A stretch of DNA of 64,000 nt. It comes from Pseudomonas mandelii (GTDB taxonomy: Bacteria; Pseudomonadota; Gammaproteobacteria; Pseudomonadales; Pseudomonadaceae). Shown here piece after piece: positions 1-10,488 of the stretch. The notes under the pieces were generated by a model, which had not been told where the DNA came from, searched no databases, and worked only from the letters and a program-made list of their open reading frames with translations. Each line of letters begins with the position of its first letter. Position 1 is the stretch's first letter. Where the stretch lies: positions 6,176,501 to 6,240,500 of the forward strand of contig NZ_LT629796.1 in assembly GCF_900106065.1 (NCBI RefSeq), in the 5' to 3' direction. The position numbers and the translations under genes were made by a program.

Positions 1-759
1 ATGAAACCCGTTTCCCTCATCGAAAGCAGCTTGCCGGGACAGGTCTGGAACAGCGCCCGGCAACTGGACAACATCCCCGTCATCAACACCGAGACCCTGG
101 TCCCCACTGGCGCGCGTGCCGTGGTCATTGCGCCGCATCCTGGCGATGAAGTGGTCATGTGTGGAGGCTTGCTTCAGCTCCTATCCTCGTTGGGTCATCC
201 CCTGCAATTGATCTCGATTACCGATGGCAGCGCCAGCCATCCGGGCTCGCAACAGTGGTCAGAGAAACGCCTGAGTGTGTTTCGCGGCCAGGAAAGCGTC
301 GAAGCCTTGCGCCGGCTCGGTTTACCGATGCACAGCCTGAAGTGGATTCGCGGCGGCTTTACCGACAACGCCCTGGCCAAGCATGAAACCCAATTGACCC
401 AATTCATCGCCCGTTATTTGCGCCCCGGCGATGTGGTGTTCACTACCTGGCGCGAAGACGGCACCTGCGATCATGACGCCGTCGGCCGCGCCAGCGCCAA
501 TGCGGCGAGCATGGTCGGCGCGACGATCAACGAACTGCCGGTCTGGGCCTGGCACTGGCCGACCCGAGATCAAGGACTCTTTCCCTGGCATCGTGCGCGC
601 AAAGTACGCCTCGACACCTGGACCGTCGCGCGCAAAAGCCACGCCACCCACGCCTACGCCAGCCAGCTCGACGGCGAACCGGCCATCGGCATCGCGCCAC
701 TGCTGCCCCGGGTGATACTGGAGCGCATGCGTTTGCCCTATGAAGTTGTCTTTGTCTGA
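1..759 (+). CDS. PIG-L family deacetylase-like protein, altered catalytic motif
   Basis: A 252-residue protein of the PIG-L/LmbE fold, whose members are zinc-dependent N-deacetylases acting on N-acetylated sugars. The N-terminal metal motif, normally HPDDE, reads HPGDE at residues 46-50. The second half of the site is seen as DHDAVG near residues 157-162. His46, Asp49 and a downstream His could still bind zinc, but the Asp that acts as general base in the family is Gly48. The window begins exactly at this ATG, so upstream sequence and the ribosome binding site cannot be judged; a longer N-terminus is possible. A REP pair follows the stop. The fold is clear. Activity is doubtful and the substrate unknown. 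Confidence 0.85.
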   Translation: MKPVSLIESSLPGQVWNSARQLDNIPVINTETLVPTGARAVVIAPHPGDEVVMCGGLLQLLSSLGHPLQLISITDGSASHPGSQQWSEKRLSVFRGQESVEALRRLGLPMHSLKWIRGGFTDNALAKHETQLTQFIARYLRPGDVVFTTWREDGTCDHDAVGRASANAASMVGATINELPVWAWHWPTRDQGLFPWHRARKVRLDTWTVARKSHATHAYASQLDGEPAIGIAPLLPRVILERMRLPYEVVFV

Positions 760-784
760 CCCAATTCCCCATCCAACCCATCCC

Positions 785-875
785 TGCGGGAGAGAGCCTG
801 CTCGCGATATCGTTGGGGCAGTCGACATCAATGCTGGATGTCACTCCGCTATCGCGAGCAGGCTCGCTCCCACAT
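785..875. repeat. REP inverted pair (GAGCCTGCTCGCGATA family)
   Basis: Two head-to-head copies of a Pseudomonas REP core, GAGCCTGCTCGCGATA on the left and TATCGCGAGCAGGCTC on the right. About 45 bases lie between them. The pair sits between the PIG-L gene and the next gene and can form a long hairpin in the transcript. Confidence 0.85.
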
Positions 876-955
876 GGAATGGGTGTCGCTCAAACTGAAC
901 TGCCCGCCGCTGCATCAGTCGCATGCATAAGCAGCCCAGATTCAGAGGAGTGAAC

Positions 956-1756
956 GTGACTAGCGATTCCGAGCAGCGAGCCGTTGAATCAGTGCCCTTG
1001 GACTCGCCCCCGGCGATTCATCGATTGAGGGTGCTGACGGTCAACACCCACAAAGGGTTTACCGCCCTCAATCGGCGATTCATCCTTCCGGAGCTGCGAG
1101 AAGCGGTGCGCAGTACGTCGGCCGATCTTGTATTCCTGCAGGAAGTGGTCGGCGAGCACGATCGGCATTCCTCCCGTTACAACGACTGGCCGCAGACCTC
1201 GCAATACGAGTTCCTGGCCGACAGCATGTGGAGCGATTTCGCCTACGGTCGCAACGCCGTTTACCCCAACGGCCATCATGGCAACGCGCTGCTATCGAAA
1301 TACCCGATTCGCGAACACCGCAATCTCGATGTCTCGATCACCGGCCCCGAACGCCGCGGCTTGCTGCACTGTGTACTGGACGTGCCGGGGCACGCGGAAG
1401 TCCATGCGATCTGCGTGCACTTGAGCTTGCTGGAAAGTCATCGCCAGTTGCAGCTGCAACTGCTCTGCCTACTGCTCGAATCCCTGCCCGACGATGCGCC
1501 GGTCATCATCGCCGGCGACTTCAACGACTGGCAGTTGCAAGGCAACGCCGCCCTCTCCCGTCGCAATTACCTGCACGAAGCCTTCGAACGCCACAATGGC
1601 CGCCCGGCGAAAACCTACCCGGCGCGCTTTCCGCTGCTGCGCCTGGACCGGGTCTACCTGCGCAACGCCAGCAGCCACAACCCGCGAATTCTCGGCAATA
1701 AACCCTGGACGCACCTGTCGGATCACTTGCCGTTGGCGGTGGAAGTGCACCTCTGA
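956..1756 (+). CDS. Endonuclease/exonuclease/phosphatase (EEP) family protein
   Basis: A 266-residue member of the EEP (DNase I-like) fold, metal-dependent phosphodiesterases or phosphomonoesterases. Motifs in order: LVFLQEV with the metal-binding Glu near residue 62, NGHHGNALLSKYPI near 105-118, AGDFNDW near 186-192, and the C-terminal LSDHLPL with the catalytic His near 256. I start it at GTG 956 because AGAGGAG (944-950) lies 5 bases upstream; the ATG at 923 has no such site. No signal peptide is visible. In many pseudomonads EEP genes of this type lie beside cardiolipin-synthase-like genes, but none is present here. Substrate (nucleic acid, inositol phosphate or lipid head group) cannot be told. 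Confidence 0.82.
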   Translation: MTSDSEQRAVESVPLDSPPAIHRLRVLTVNTHKGFTALNRRFILPELREAVRSTSADLVFLQEVVGEHDRHSSRYNDWPQTSQYEFLADSMWSDFAYGRNAVYPNGHHGNALLSKYPIREHRNLDVSITGPERRGLLHCVLDVPGHAEVHAICVHLSLLESHRQLQLQLLCLLLESLPDDAPVIIAGDFNDWQLQGNAALSRRNYLHEAFERHNGRPAKTYPARFPLLRLDRVYLRNASSHNPRILGNKPWTHLSDHLPLAVEVHL

Positions 1757-1768
1757 GCGATCAATGCA

Positions 1769-2332
1769 TCAAGGTGCGTTGACCACAACATAGGTCACAT
1801 TGCTGCCCTGATACTGCGGCTGGTACCAGGTCGAACCGCACTGCATGTACACCGTGTTGTATTGCATGACCTGCACGCAACTGGTGGGCATTTGTGCCGG
1901 CGTCAGGATCGAGCCAACCACCGCTGCTGTCACCGCGACCGTCGCGGTCACGGCCGCCGCCGTGGCGATCGGATGATAGTGATCGTCGTAGCCATAGCGG
2001 CCATGCCCGTCGACATCAATGTCGACGTCGCGATTGTTGTTGATGTTGACGTTACGAGTGCTGTTGTTGATGTTGGTACGGTTGCCGACAGTGTTCCCGG
2101 CATTGACCCGGTTGCCTGAGTTCACCCGATTGCCCGCATTGACGTTGCTCGCGCGCGGCGGGGTATTGATCCGCTGCGCCCGCTGGGCATTGGGGGCTGG
2201 CGCACGGTTGACTGACGCCCTTGCCTGCCCCTGACCCCGTGGCCGGGCATCCGCTTCGGCGATCAGGCCGACAGTCAGCACTGCGGCAGTGGCTAGCGAT
2301 ACAAACAGGCTCCACGACATCGACCGGTTCAT
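1769..2332 (-). CDS. Secreted Asn-rich repeat protein, unknown function
   Basis: 187 residues with an N-terminal signal sequence (hydrophobic residues about 7-25, cleavage likely after ADA). A low-complexity middle follows in which short Asn/Val/Gly units recur (NAGNRVN, NSGNRVN, NAGNTVGN, about residues 63-100), then a His/Asp/Tyr-rich stretch, a hydrophobic Ala/Val segment near 122-142, and a C-terminus with four Cys. The ATG lies just beyond the stop of the DUF2092 gene, so the two are almost certainly co-transcribed, DUF2092 first. Exported to periplasm or outer membrane by inference. I do not recognise a named domain with confidence. Confidence 0.7.
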   Translation of the reverse strand: MNRSMSWSLFVSLATAAVLTVGLIAEADARPRGQGQARASVNRAPAPNAQRAQRINTPPRASNVNAGNRVNSGNRVNAGNTVGNRTNINNSTRNVNINNNRDVDIDVDGHGRYGYDDHYHPIATAAAVTATVAVTAAVVGSILTPAQMPTSCVQVMQYNTVYMQCGSTWYQPQYQGSNVTYVVVNAP

Positions 2333-2333
2333 G

Positions 2334-3104
2334 TCATTCCCCTCCCTGATCAGCGGCTTTCTTCAGCGCAATCGCCACATCACCCTTGGCCGGTTTGAAG
2401 GTGAACATCGACTCCTGGAGGCCAGGCTTCAGGTTCCAGTGATACACCGCGCTGTATTCCGGAAAGCTTTGCTCATCGGTGGTGGTAATCACCAGTTTGC
2501 ACGGCAGTGGCTTCTCGGACCGTGTGATCCACAATTGCCAGTCGACGCCCTCCTGCCGAAAGGCCAAGTGATCACAGAGTTGGCCCTTGATCGTCGACGG
2601 TCCCACGTACAGGGCTTCCTTGAGTGCATCGATCTGGGCCTGATCGCTGCCAAACAGAAACAAGTCTTCCATGGGGATCTGGATCCCGTAATGGTTTTCG
2701 ATCATGTGCAGGGTTTCGGACACCCTGGGTGGGGCATCCACCGTGGTGTAGTACTTGAGGTACGGTGAGTACTGGGTCAGTTTCTTGCCGTTATAGAAGA
2801 ACTCTCGCGTTCGGACATCGCCTTCTGTCCGGGCGTACATTCGGTCATGCCCCAGCACTTTCAGGGTAGTGGAAGCCTCGGACTTGATCTTCTGCCCGGT
2901 CTCCAGGACGGTATCCAGGGTCACTTCGGCATCTACCTGAAACTTCGACAGGCTGCGCAGGTAGTTGCCCATATCGATCAGCTTATCGACCACCTGCGGA
3001 TTGATGATCGGGGTGGCGTCCGCCGCCGGTGCCTCTTCGGCGCGAGCCCCTGGGGCAAGGAGCAGGGGAAACATCAGGCAGAAAACACTGGGTTGGGTTT
3101 TCAT
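2334..3104 (-). CDS. DUF2092 domain-containing periplasmic protein
   Basis: 256 residues. A signal peptide covers about the first 22 residues (ends GARAEE). The mature part matches the DUF2092 type: an outer-membrane lipoprotein-sorting-like beta fold with phrases such as YARTEGDVRTREFFYNGKKLTQYSP and repeated Tyr-rich strands. ATG 3104 is chosen because AGGAG sits about 8 bases upstream on the minus strand; the open frame extends 32 codons further without a site. It is the first gene of a two-gene unit with the Asn-rich secreted protein, the stop and next start being adjacent. A role in handling a hydrophobic ligand or envelope maintenance is only inference from the fold class. Confidence 0.75.
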   Translation of the reverse strand: MKTQPSVFCLMFPLLLAPGARAEEAPAADATPIINPQVVDKLIDMGNYLRSLSKFQVDAEVTLDTVLETGQKIKSEASTTLKVLGHDRMYARTEGDVRTREFFYNGKKLTQYSPYLKYYTTVDAPPRVSETLHMIENHYGIQIPMEDLFLFGSDQAQIDALKEALYVGPSTIKGQLCDHLAFRQEGVDWQLWITRSEKPLPCKLVITTTDEQSFPEYSAVYHWNLKPGLQESMFTFKPAKGDVAIALKKAADQGGE

Positions 3105-3631
3105 CGATTTTGCTCCTGTCCCTGCGCCGGGCTGCCGCCCGAAACCTTGTGGCTGAATGTTCAGCCTAGTTGCGGCCAGTCCTGTTCGCCAGACAGACAA
3201 ACCGATGTGAGGACAGCGATTCCCTTGCGTTCATTTCAGCGCAGCATTACTGACAGAATCGAGACATGGACATCGTCGGGCCAGCAGGCCCTGAACACCG
3301 TCCGGACAGACCGGTAGCCCACTATCCAAAGGCTCTGGCCCGAGGGTTTTTTGACGATTTTTCGAACAAACAAGTACTTAGATGCGCGGCAAAAATCAGT
3401 CACTTGCGAGCACTAAAATTCCATTACCGCCTATCGGCCATTTTCTTGACGCATTGTCAAGGGTCTTCTTAGCTTCACGTTACTACCCCCGGAAATCCAC
3501 CAGGGGCAAACCTCCAGACACCCGCGAAATCGGGCGGCCAGCGGCTTGCCTCAATCCATTCGGTCGCCCCTCATTCGGGGTAGGAGAGACGCCAAAGCGA
3601 GATACGGCATGCGATTGCAAGGTAGACCCCC
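3105..3631. other. Long intergenic region, no gene supported
   Basis: About 525 bases between the divergent DUF2092 gene and the barrel gene. Short open frames here have no ribosome binding site and no recognisable product. The stretch around 3345-3440 is unusually A/T-rich for this genome and is the likeliest place for the promoters of both flanking genes. No clear hairpin or known motif seen. Confidence 0.5.
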
Positions 3632-4705
3632 ATGAAAACTTCATTCACCCAACAAGAGATCAAAATCACTTTTTGCACTGTCTCGAGTTCTCTGCTGCTG
3701 TGTTCGTCCATGGAGGTGCAAGCCGGCCACGCAGAGGATGAAACCGCCCCCTGGTATCGCCAGGATGTTCCGGCAATGACCTTGCCCACGATACACATCA
3801 CCGCCCCCTACCCCGGCCATTTCAGCGCCGCCTCCGATACACGAAGTTCTCGCCTGACCATCGAAGATGCCGCGCCTTCGACCTGGGACCAGTTGTACGG
3901 ACAGGCATCGCGACAAGCACAGACCGATGTAATGACCCAAGGGTTTTCCAGCCCTGGCAGCACCGAATTCAAAGGCCCGGCGATCCTGACCCTGCAAAGC
4001 GGTAGCGGCCATACCCAACGGGTCGGACTGATCGGCGGGATGACGCAGTTACAAGGCAACAGCAGCGGCCTGTTGACCAGTCGCGCCCTCGCCGCCCCCG
4101 AGACCGACACCCTCAACCTTCAAGGCCAGAGCCTCGGCGCCTACTGGAGTCTGACCGGGCCACAAGGCTGGCACGTGGATCTGTCGGCCAGTGGTGGACG
4201 GGTCGCCGGTTACAGCCGTAACGACCAAGGCGCACGGATAGCAACCGAAGGCAGCGCGGTGACGTTGTCGGTGGAAGGCGGATTTCCGATTGGGGTCAGC
4301 GAAAACTGGGTAGTCGAACCGCAAGCGCAGTTGATCAATCAGCGCATCACACTGGATACGCCTTATGCCGGTTCAAGTAATGCATCGTCCAGCGACCTGA
4401 CGTCCTGGAGCGGCCGGGTCGGCGCAAGGTTGAAAGGTAGTTACGACATCAACGGCCTGGGGGTCGAACCCTATGTGCGGACCAACTTGTGGCACACCGT
4501 GTACACCGGCAACACCGTGTCCCTCGATCAGGTCGACAAGATCAGCAGCAGCCGCAACTCATCGACGGTCGAAGTGGGGTTGGGGCTGGTGGCCAGAGTC
4601 ACGCCCGCGGTGAGTTTCTACGTCAGCGCCGATTACAGCAGTGATGTGGATGAAAATGATTTGAATGGGTTGATCGGGAGTCTGGGTGTGCGGATGCGGT
4701 GGTGA
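3632..4705 (+). CDS. Autotransporter-type outer-membrane beta-barrel protein without passenger
   Basis: 357 residues. A signal-like N-terminus (hydrophobic residues about 14-30, then AGHAED) is followed by a short spacer. From about residue 85 to the end come amphipathic beta strands typical of an autotransporter barrel: alternating polar and hydrophobic residues, the phrase SLGAYWSLTGPQGWHVDLSA near residue 168, and a C-terminal strand ending GVRMRW, the aromatic terminal residue recognised by the BAM complex. Length is close to a barrel alone; the usual large secreted passenger is missing. It stands alone, with a REP-like hairpin downstream. It may be a solitary barrel whose short N-terminal region is the exposed part. 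Function unknown. Confidence 0.7.
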   Translation: MKTSFTQQEIKITFCTVSSSLLLCSSMEVQAGHAEDETAPWYRQDVPAMTLPTIHITAPYPGHFSAASDTRSSRLTIEDAAPSTWDQLYGQASRQAQTDVMTQGFSSPGSTEFKGPAILTLQSGSGHTQRVGLIGGMTQLQGNSSGLLTSRALAAPETDTLNLQGQSLGAYWSLTGPQGWHVDLSASGGRVAGYSRNDQGARIATEGSAVTLSVEGGFPIGVSENWVVEPQAQLINQRITLDTPYAGSSNASSSDLTSWSGRVGARLKGSYDINGLGVEPYVRTNLWHTVYTGNTVSLDQVDKISSSRNSSTVEVGLGLVARVTPAVSFYVSADYSSDVDENDLNGLIGSLGVRMRW

Positions 4706-4707
4706 AG

Positions 4708-4819
4708 TGATCGTTCCCACGCTCCGTGTGGGAATGCCTCCAGTGGCGCTCTGCGTCACATCGCAGGGACGCCAAGCGTCCCGGGGCTGCATTCCCACGC
4801 GGAGCGTGGGGAACGATCA
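4708..4819. repeat. Inverted repeat, GATCGTTCCCACGCTC family
   Basis: Near-perfect inverted arms of about 30 bases start GATCGTTCCCACGCTCCG on the left and end CGGAGCGTGGGGAACGATC on the right, with about 50 bases between. This is a second repeat family, distinct from the GAGCCTGCTCGCG type. A single copy of the latter follows at about 4826-4845. The hairpin lies between two convergent genes and may help end transcription. Confidence 0.8.
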
Positions 4820-4863
4820 TGTCGCAGCGAGCCTGCTCGCGATGGGAGAGACCCCGTACTGGA

Positions 4864-7095
4864 TCAACCCTCAGGACTCAGGATCAACACCGCCAACGGT
4901 GGCAGATTCAACACCAGTGAAATGTTCTGGCCATGGCTCGGCTCTTCCTCGGTAAACGCCCCGCCGCTGTTGCCATAATTGGACCCGGCATACATCGCCG
5001 CGTCGCTGTTGATCACCTCGCCCCAGCGCCCGGCGAACGGTACGCCGATGCGATAGGCCTGACGCGGCACCGGTGTGAAATTCGCCACCACCAACACCGG
5101 CCGCCCTTCCTTGCTCCAACGCAGGAACGCGTAAACGCTGTTGATCGCATCATCGCCGATCAACCACTGGAAGCCTTGCGGCGCGTCATCCTGGTCATGC
5201 ATCGCCGGCTCTTCGCGGTACAGCCGATTGAGGTCGCCGACGAGTTTCTGCACACCCTTGTGTTCGGAGTATTGCAGCAGGTACCAATCCAGTTGCTGAT
5301 CGTGATTCCACTCGCGCCACTGGCCGAACTCGCAACCCATGAACAGCAGTTTCTTGCCCGGGTGCGCCCACATGAAGCTTAAATAGGCCCGCAAGTTGGC
5401 AAACTTCTGCCAGCGGTCTCCGGGCATCTTGTCGATCAGCGAGTGCTTGCCGTGCACCACTTCATCGTGGGAGATCGGCAGGATGAAACGCTCGGACCAG
5501 GCATACACCAGGCCGAAACTCAGCTCGTTGTGGTGATGGGCGCGGTACACCGGATCCTGTTGGATGTAATGCAGTGAATCGTGCATCCAGCCCATGTTCC
5601 ATTTGTAGTCAAAGCCCAGCCCGCCCTGTTGCGTGCTCTGGCTGACACCCGGCCACGCGGTGGACTCCTCGGCAATCACCAGCGCACCGGGCGCTTCGAT
5701 GTTGACCACGTCGTTGAGGTGGCGCAGGAAGTCGATGGCTTCGAGGTTCTCGCGCCCGCCGTGACGGTTTGGCACCCATTCCCCGGCCTTGCGCGAGTAA
5801 TCGCGATAGAGCATCGACGCCACGGCATCGACCCGCAGGCCATCGACGTGGAAATGCTTGAGCCAGTGCAGCGCCGAGGCCAGCATGTAGCCGTGCACTT
5901 CGGTGCGGCCCAGGTTATAGATCAGCGTGTCCCAGTCCTGATGGAAACCTTCCTGCGGATTGCCGTATTCGTACAACGCGGTGCCATCGAATTGCGCCAG
6001 GCCGTGGGTATCGGTGGGGAAATGCGCCGGCACCCAATCGAGGATCACGCCGATGTCAGCCTGGTGACAGGCGTTGACGAAGGCGGCGAAGTCATCCGGC
6101 GAACCATAACGGGCGCTCGGGGCGAATTGCGACAGCAACTGGTAACCCCAGGAACCGCCGAACGGGTGTTCCATGATCGGCATCAGCTCGATGTGGGTGA
6201 AGCCCAGTTCCTTCACATAAGGAATCAGCCGCTCGCCCAGTTCGTGCCAGGTGTATTGGCGCGCCACTTCACCCAGATCGTCCAGCTCGCATTGCCACGA
6301 GCCGGCGTGCAACTCGTAGATAGACAGCGGCGCACTCGGCAGATGACGCTCGCCACGAGACTCCATCCACGCCTGATCCTGCCAGTCGATGTTCAACGGT
6401 GAGGCGACTTTGGACGCGGTATCCGGCGGCAGCGAGGTGGCCAATGCCATCGGGTCAGCCTTGAGCGGCAGAATCCCGTGGGCGCCGAGGATTTCATATT
6501 TGTAGGTTTCCCCTGCCTGCAAACGCGGGATGAACACTTCCCAGACCCCGGTGGGATGGCGCAAACGCATCGGGTGCCGACGACCGTCCCAGTTGTTGAA
6601 GTCACCAACCACCGACACCCGTTTGGCATTCGGCGCCCACACGGCGAAACGCACGCCGTCGACGCCGTCCACCGTCTTCAACTGCGCGCCGAGGCAGGCG
6701 CTGAGGTCGCGATGATTGCCTTCGGCGAACAGGTACAAGTCCATTTCGCCGAGTAATGGGCCAAAGCTGTAAGGGTCCTCGGAAACCTGTTCGCCACCGG
6801 CCCAACGGGTGCGCAAAAGATACGGCTGCGCCCGATCGAAGTGCCCGACAAACAGGCCCGGCGTCTGAGTGGCTTCAAGGTTGCCGAGTTCTTCCCCGGA
6901 GTCCCTGGCCAGTACCTGCACGCTCAGCGCGTCTGGCAGATACGCTCGAATGAATTGTCCGCCGGCGTCATCGCCGTGGGGGCCGAGAATTGCAAAAGGG
7001 TCGTGATGTTCGGCGCGTACCAGCGCGTCGATATCCCGCGATCTGGGCAGCAACGCTTCTTTAGCGTGACCCTGTTCCTTGTTCGAGAAACTCAT
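4864..7095 (-). CDS. glgB: 1,4-alpha-glucan branching enzyme GlgB
   Basis: 743 residues, the normal length. It cuts alpha-1,4-glucan chains and rejoins them as alpha-1,6 branches. An N-terminal CBM48-like beta domain ([20 protein letters not shown] near 150-175) precedes the GH13 barrel. Catalytic-region motifs are DWVPAHFP near 350, GLRVDAVAS with the nucleophile Asp near 420, VIAEES with the acid/base Glu near 474, and [12 protein letters not shown] near 540. It is the last gene of the leftward glgE-treS-glgB set; its ATG lies 2 bases after the treS stop and its ribosome binding site (GGAGAG) is inside treS. It converts the linear chains made by GlgE into branched glycogen-like glucan. Confidence 0.96.
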   Translation of the reverse strand: MSFSNKEQGHAKEALLPRSRDIDALVRAEHHDPFAILGPHGDDAGGQFIRAYLPDALSVQVLARDSGEELGNLEATQTPGLFVGHFDRAQPYLLRTRWAGGEQVSEDPYSFGPLLGEMDLYLFAEGNHRDLSACLGAQLKTVDGVDGVRFAVWAPNAKRVSVVGDFNNWDGRRHPMRLRHPTGVWEVFIPRLQAGETYKYEILGAHGILPLKADPMALATSLPPDTASKVASPLNIDWQDQAWMESRGERHLPSAPLSIYELHAGSWQCELDDLGEVARQYTWHELGERLIPYVKELGFTHIELMPIMEHPFGGSWGYQLLSQFAPSARYGSPDDFAAFVNACHQADIGVILDWVPAHFPTDTHGLAQFDGTALYEYGNPQEGFHQDWDTLIYNLGRTEVHGYMLASALHWLKHFHVDGLRVDAVASMLYRDYSRKAGEWVPNRHGGRENLEAIDFLRHLNDVVNIEAPGALVIAEESTAWPGVSQSTQQGGLGFDYKWNMGWMHDSLHYIQQDPVYRAHHHNELSFGLVYAWSERFILPISHDEVVHGKHSLIDKMPGDRWQKFANLRAYLSFMWAHPGKKLLFMGCEFGQWREWNHDQQLDWYLLQYSEHKGVQKLVGDLNRLYREEPAMHDQDDAPQGFQWLIGDDAINSVYAFLRWSKEGRPVLVVANFTPVPRQAYRIGVPFAGRWGEVINSDAAMYAGSNYGNSGGAFTEEEPSHGQNISLVLNLPPLAVLILSPEG

Positions 7096-7097
7096 GA

Positions 7098-10000
7098 CTA
7101 CTCTCCACCAAGCTCGGAAAAGGGTTTAAGCCCACTCAATAATCCATACAAACCGTGCAATGGCACCGGCAACCACGTGGGGCGATTTTCAGCCTCATAA
7201 GCCACCTCATACGCCGCCTTCTCCAGCCCGAACAACGCCAACGCGGCGTCCTCGCCTTCCGGATCTTGCCACGCATGAGCAAGACTAGCTGCCGCCAGCC
7301 GATAAGCGTCGACAAATGCCTGTTTTGCTTCATTCAAATAACGGTCGGCTACCCGTTGCCGTGCCGCTCGGGCTTCGGCGGTGTTGTCGACGTTATGCAC
7401 GTTGATCGCCATCGCCGCGGCGTAATCGAAGGAGCGCAACACGCCACTGACATCTTTGTACGGGCTGTGCTTGCCGCGTCGCTCGCTCAGCGGCCGTGCC
7501 GGCTCGCCTTCGAAGTCGATCAAGAAGGCGTCGCCCTTGATCACCAGCACCTGACCCAGGTGCAAGTCGCCGTGGACGCGAATGCGCAAACCACCGACGG
7601 CTTTTTCGCCCAGGTCCTGGACATGACTGAGGATGGCTTTTTTGTTGTCCAGTAAACGAGTGACCAGCGCTTTGTCCGCCGGGTTCAGTTCGCTTTGATG
7701 CTGTTTGAGCAACTTCAGCGAGTGCTCCAGTTGCGCCGCGACGTCCTTGGCCGAGGCCAGGGCCTCTTTTTGCGTGGTGACCTGCGGGGCGAAGTCCGGG
7801 TCATCGGTCGGGGCCGCCAGCACCTGGTGCATCTCACCCAGCCGTTGGCCGAGCATGCCGGCGAAGTCTTTGAGCTCACCCAGTGCGTTGTAGTGCTGCT
7901 CCTGCTCGGACATGGCGTCGGCCAGTTCGTCGCGCAGTGCCCGTTCGAGGTTGTTCTGGGTCCATTCCCAGGCATCGCCCTGATTGCTCAAATAGCCTTG
8001 GGCAATCATCAGCAGATTGTCCTCGCCCTTGGCGTCGCGGCGAACCACCGACCCCAGCAGCGGTGAGATGTTGCTAAAACCGGCGTTGGTCAGATAGGCG
8101 CTCATTTCCAGTTCCGGGTGCACGCCCGAGGCGACCTTGCGGATCAGCTTCAGCACCAGGCTGCTGCCGATCACCACCGAACTGTTGGACTGCTCGGCCG
8201 ACAGGTATCGCACTTCGGATTCGGCCGTCAGGCCCAGTTTGGCCAGCTCCTCGGTCGGTTCGAAACGGATCTCGCCGCCATCGGAAGGCAACACGGTGTT
8301 TTCCTGCATGCCTCGCAGCACCGCGCGGATGAAGTTTTCCAGGCTGAACGCATCGGTGATCAACCCCACCTGAGGGCCACGTCGCACTCGAGACAGCGCC
8401 AATTGCTGCGGCAGCGCCGGCCCGACCTGATCATCGGCAATGAAGCCGAACGGCAACTGGTAACGGCTGGTCTGGCCGCCGCTGGTGACTTCGATTTCAC
8501 TCAAAAGCACCGGATGCTGCGCATCGCCGAAGCGCACGCCATAGACCAGGTTGACTTTCTCGATGGCCGCGTCCTTGCCGGCGAACCAGCGACGGTTTTG
8601 CAGCCAGTTCGGCAAGATGCCCTGCTCCAGCGTGCCGCGTGACGGCGCTTCGAGCAGTTCTTCCATGCGTTTTTTCAACACCAGGGTGGTGAAGTCCGGC
8701 AGGCTTTGCGCCGGTTCTACGTGCCAGCTGGGCATTTGATTCTCCGCAGCAAGTCCAAACCAATAAAAGCCGTAAGGCGCCAGCGTCAGGAGGAAATTCA
8801 ACTGGCCGATCGGCGGGAAGGCGTTACCCCCGAGCATCTCCACCGGCACCATACCGGCGTAAGCCGACAGGTCCAGCTCCGCCGCTTGCGCACTGCGCGA
8901 TACGTTGGCCACACACAGGATGATTTCGCATTTGCCGTCCGGCCCGTCGTATTCACGGGTGTAGGCCAGAATTCGCCGGTTGCTCGGCGAGAGCATTTTC
9001 AGCGTGCCACGCCCGAAGGCCTTGGACTGTTTGCGCACGGCGAGCATGCGTCGGGTCCAGTTCAGCAGCGAATGCGGGTCGCCGGCCTGGGTCTCGACAT
9101 TGACCGACAGGTAACCGTATTGCGGGTCCATGATCGGCGGCAGTACCAGGCTCGCCGGGTCGGCGCGGGAAAAACCGCCGTTGCGGTCGATCGACCACTG
9201 CATCGGCGTACGCACACCATCACGGTCGCCGAGGTAGATGTTGTCGCCCATGCCGATTTCATCGCCGTAATACATCGTCGGTGTGCCCGGCATCGACAGC
9301 AGCAGACTGTTGAGCAGTTCCACCCGACGGCGATCCCGTTCCATCAACGGTGCGAGGCGGCGGCGAATACCGAGGTTGATCCGCGCCCGACGGTCGGCCG
9401 CGTAGTAGTTCCACAGGTAATCGCGCTCCTTGTCGGTGACCATTTCCAGGGTCAACTCATCGTGGTTGCGCAGGAAAATCGCCCACTGACAGTTGGCCGG
9501 GATCTCCGGGGTCTGGCGCAGGATGTCGGTGATCGGGAAACGATCTTCCTGAGCCAGCGCCATGTACATGCGCGGCATCAACGGGAAGTGAAAGGCCATG
9601 TGGCATTCATCACCGTTGAGGCCTTTTTTATCGGTGTCACCGAAGTACAGCTGCGTGTCTTCCGGCCATTGATTGGCCTCGGCCAGAAGCATGCGGTCTG
9701 GATAGTTGGCGTCGATCTCGGCACGGATCTGCTTGAGGACGTCGTGGGTCTCGGGCAGGTTTTCGTTGTTGGTGCCGTCGCGCTCGATCAGGTAGGGAAT
9801 CGCGTCCAGGCGCAGGCCGTCGATGCCCATGTCGAGCCAGTAGCGCATCACCGACAGCACCGCTTTCATGACTTGCGGGTTGTCGAAGTTGAGGTCTGGC
9901 TGGTGCGAATAGAACCGGTGCCAGAAGTACTGGCCGGCGACCGGGTCCCAGGTCCAGTTGGACTTTTCGGTGTCGAGAAAGATGATCCGGGTGCCGTCGT

Positions 10001-10439
10001 ATTTGTGGTCATCGTCGGACCAGACGTAGAAGTCCCGCGCCGCCGAACCGGGTTTGGCTTTTCGTGCGCGCTGGAACCAGGCGTGCTGGTCGGAGGTGTG
10101 GTTGATGACCAGCTCGGTAATCACCCGCAGGCCGCGTTTGTGGGCCTCGGAGATGAAACGTTTGGCATCGGCCATGGTGCCGTAATCGGGGTGGACGCCA
10201 CGGTATTCGGCAATGTCGTAGCCATCATCGCGCCGTGGCGACGGATAGAACGGCAAGAGCCAGATGGTGTTGACGCCGAGGTCGGCAATGTAATCGAGTT
10301 TGGCGATAAGGCCGGGAAAGTCGCCGATCCCGTCGTTGTTTGAGTCGAAAAAAGACTTAACGTGAACCTGGTAGATCACCGCATCCTTGTACCAGAGCGG
10401 GTCCTTGATAAAGGTGGCTGCCTTGGGTTTCTTCGCCAT
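7098..10439 (-). CDS. treS: Trehalose synthase fused to maltokinase (TreS-Pep2)
   Basis: 1113 residues, two enzymes in one chain. Residues about 15-560 are a GH13 trehalose synthase that interconverts trehalose and maltose: nucleophile in GLRLDAIPY near 208, acid/base Glu in [11 protein letters not shown] near 250, and FLRNHDELT near 325. Residues about 600-1113 are a maltokinase that makes maltose 1-phosphate from maltose and ATP, with the kinase-like loop [10 protein letters not shown] near 958 and [11 protein letters not shown] near 975. The product feeds GlgE. The fusion is the usual state in pseudomonads. It lies between glgE (about 200 bases upstream across a REP pair) and glgB. Confidence 0.96.
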   Translation of the reverse strand: MAKKPKAATFIKDPLWYKDAVIYQVHVKSFFDSNNDGIGDFPGLIAKLDYIADLGVNTIWLLPFYPSPRRDDGYDIAEYRGVHPDYGTMADAKRFISEAHKRGLRVITELVINHTSDQHAWFQRARKAKPGSAARDFYVWSDDDHKYDGTRIIFLDTEKSNWTWDPVAGQYFWHRFYSHQPDLNFDNPQVMKAVLSVMRYWLDMGIDGLRLDAIPYLIERDGTNNENLPETHDVLKQIRAEIDANYPDRMLLAEANQWPEDTQLYFGDTDKKGLNGDECHMAFHFPLMPRMYMALAQEDRFPITDILRQTPEIPANCQWAIFLRNHDELTLEMVTDKERDYLWNYYAADRRARINLGIRRRLAPLMERDRRRVELLNSLLLSMPGTPTMYYGDEIGMGDNIYLGDRDGVRTPMQWSIDRNGGFSRADPASLVLPPIMDPQYGYLSVNVETQAGDPHSLLNWTRRMLAVRKQSKAFGRGTLKMLSPSNRRILAYTREYDGPDGKCEIILCVANVSRSAQAAELDLSAYAGMVPVEMLGGNAFPPIGQLNFLLTLAPYGFYWFGLAAENQMPSWHVEPAQSLPDFTTLVLKKRMEELLEAPSRGTLEQGILPNWLQNRRWFAGKDAAIEKVNLVYGVRFGDAQHPVLLSEIEVTSGGQTSRYQLPFGFIADDQVGPALPQQLALSRVRRGPQVGLITDAFSLENFIRAVLRGMQENTVLPSDGGEIRFEPTEELAKLGLTAESEVRYLSAEQSNSSVVIGSSLVLKLIRKVASGVHPELEMSAYLTNAGFSNISPLLGSVVRRDAKGEDNLLMIAQGYLSNQGDAWEWTQNNLERALRDELADAMSEQEQHYNALGELKDFAGMLGQRLGEMHQVLAAPTDDPDFAPQVTTQKEALASAKDVAAQLEHSLKLLKQHQSELNPADKALVTRLLDNKKAILSHVQDLGEKAVGGLRIRVHGDLHLGQVLVIKGDAFLIDFEGEPARPLSERRGKHSPYKDVSGVLRSFDYAAAMAINVHNVDNTAEARAARQRVADRYLNEAKQAFVDAYRLAAASLAHAWQDPEGEDAALALFGLEKAAYEVAYEAENRPTWLPVPLHGLYGLLSGLKPFSELGGE

Positions 10440-10488
10440 TTGAAACTCCTGTTGAATTCAGTGCAGCCCCTGAGCCGAACGCCTACCT

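Noticed and set aside
3382..3741. 119-codon plus-strand frame upstream of the barrel gene
   Set aside because: It overlaps the barrel start in another frame, lacks a ribosome binding site and has no recognisable product.
8706..10343. A 545-codon plus-strand frame opposite treS
   Set aside because: It is a shadow of treS. The product shows low-complexity Arg/His/Val content and no domain.
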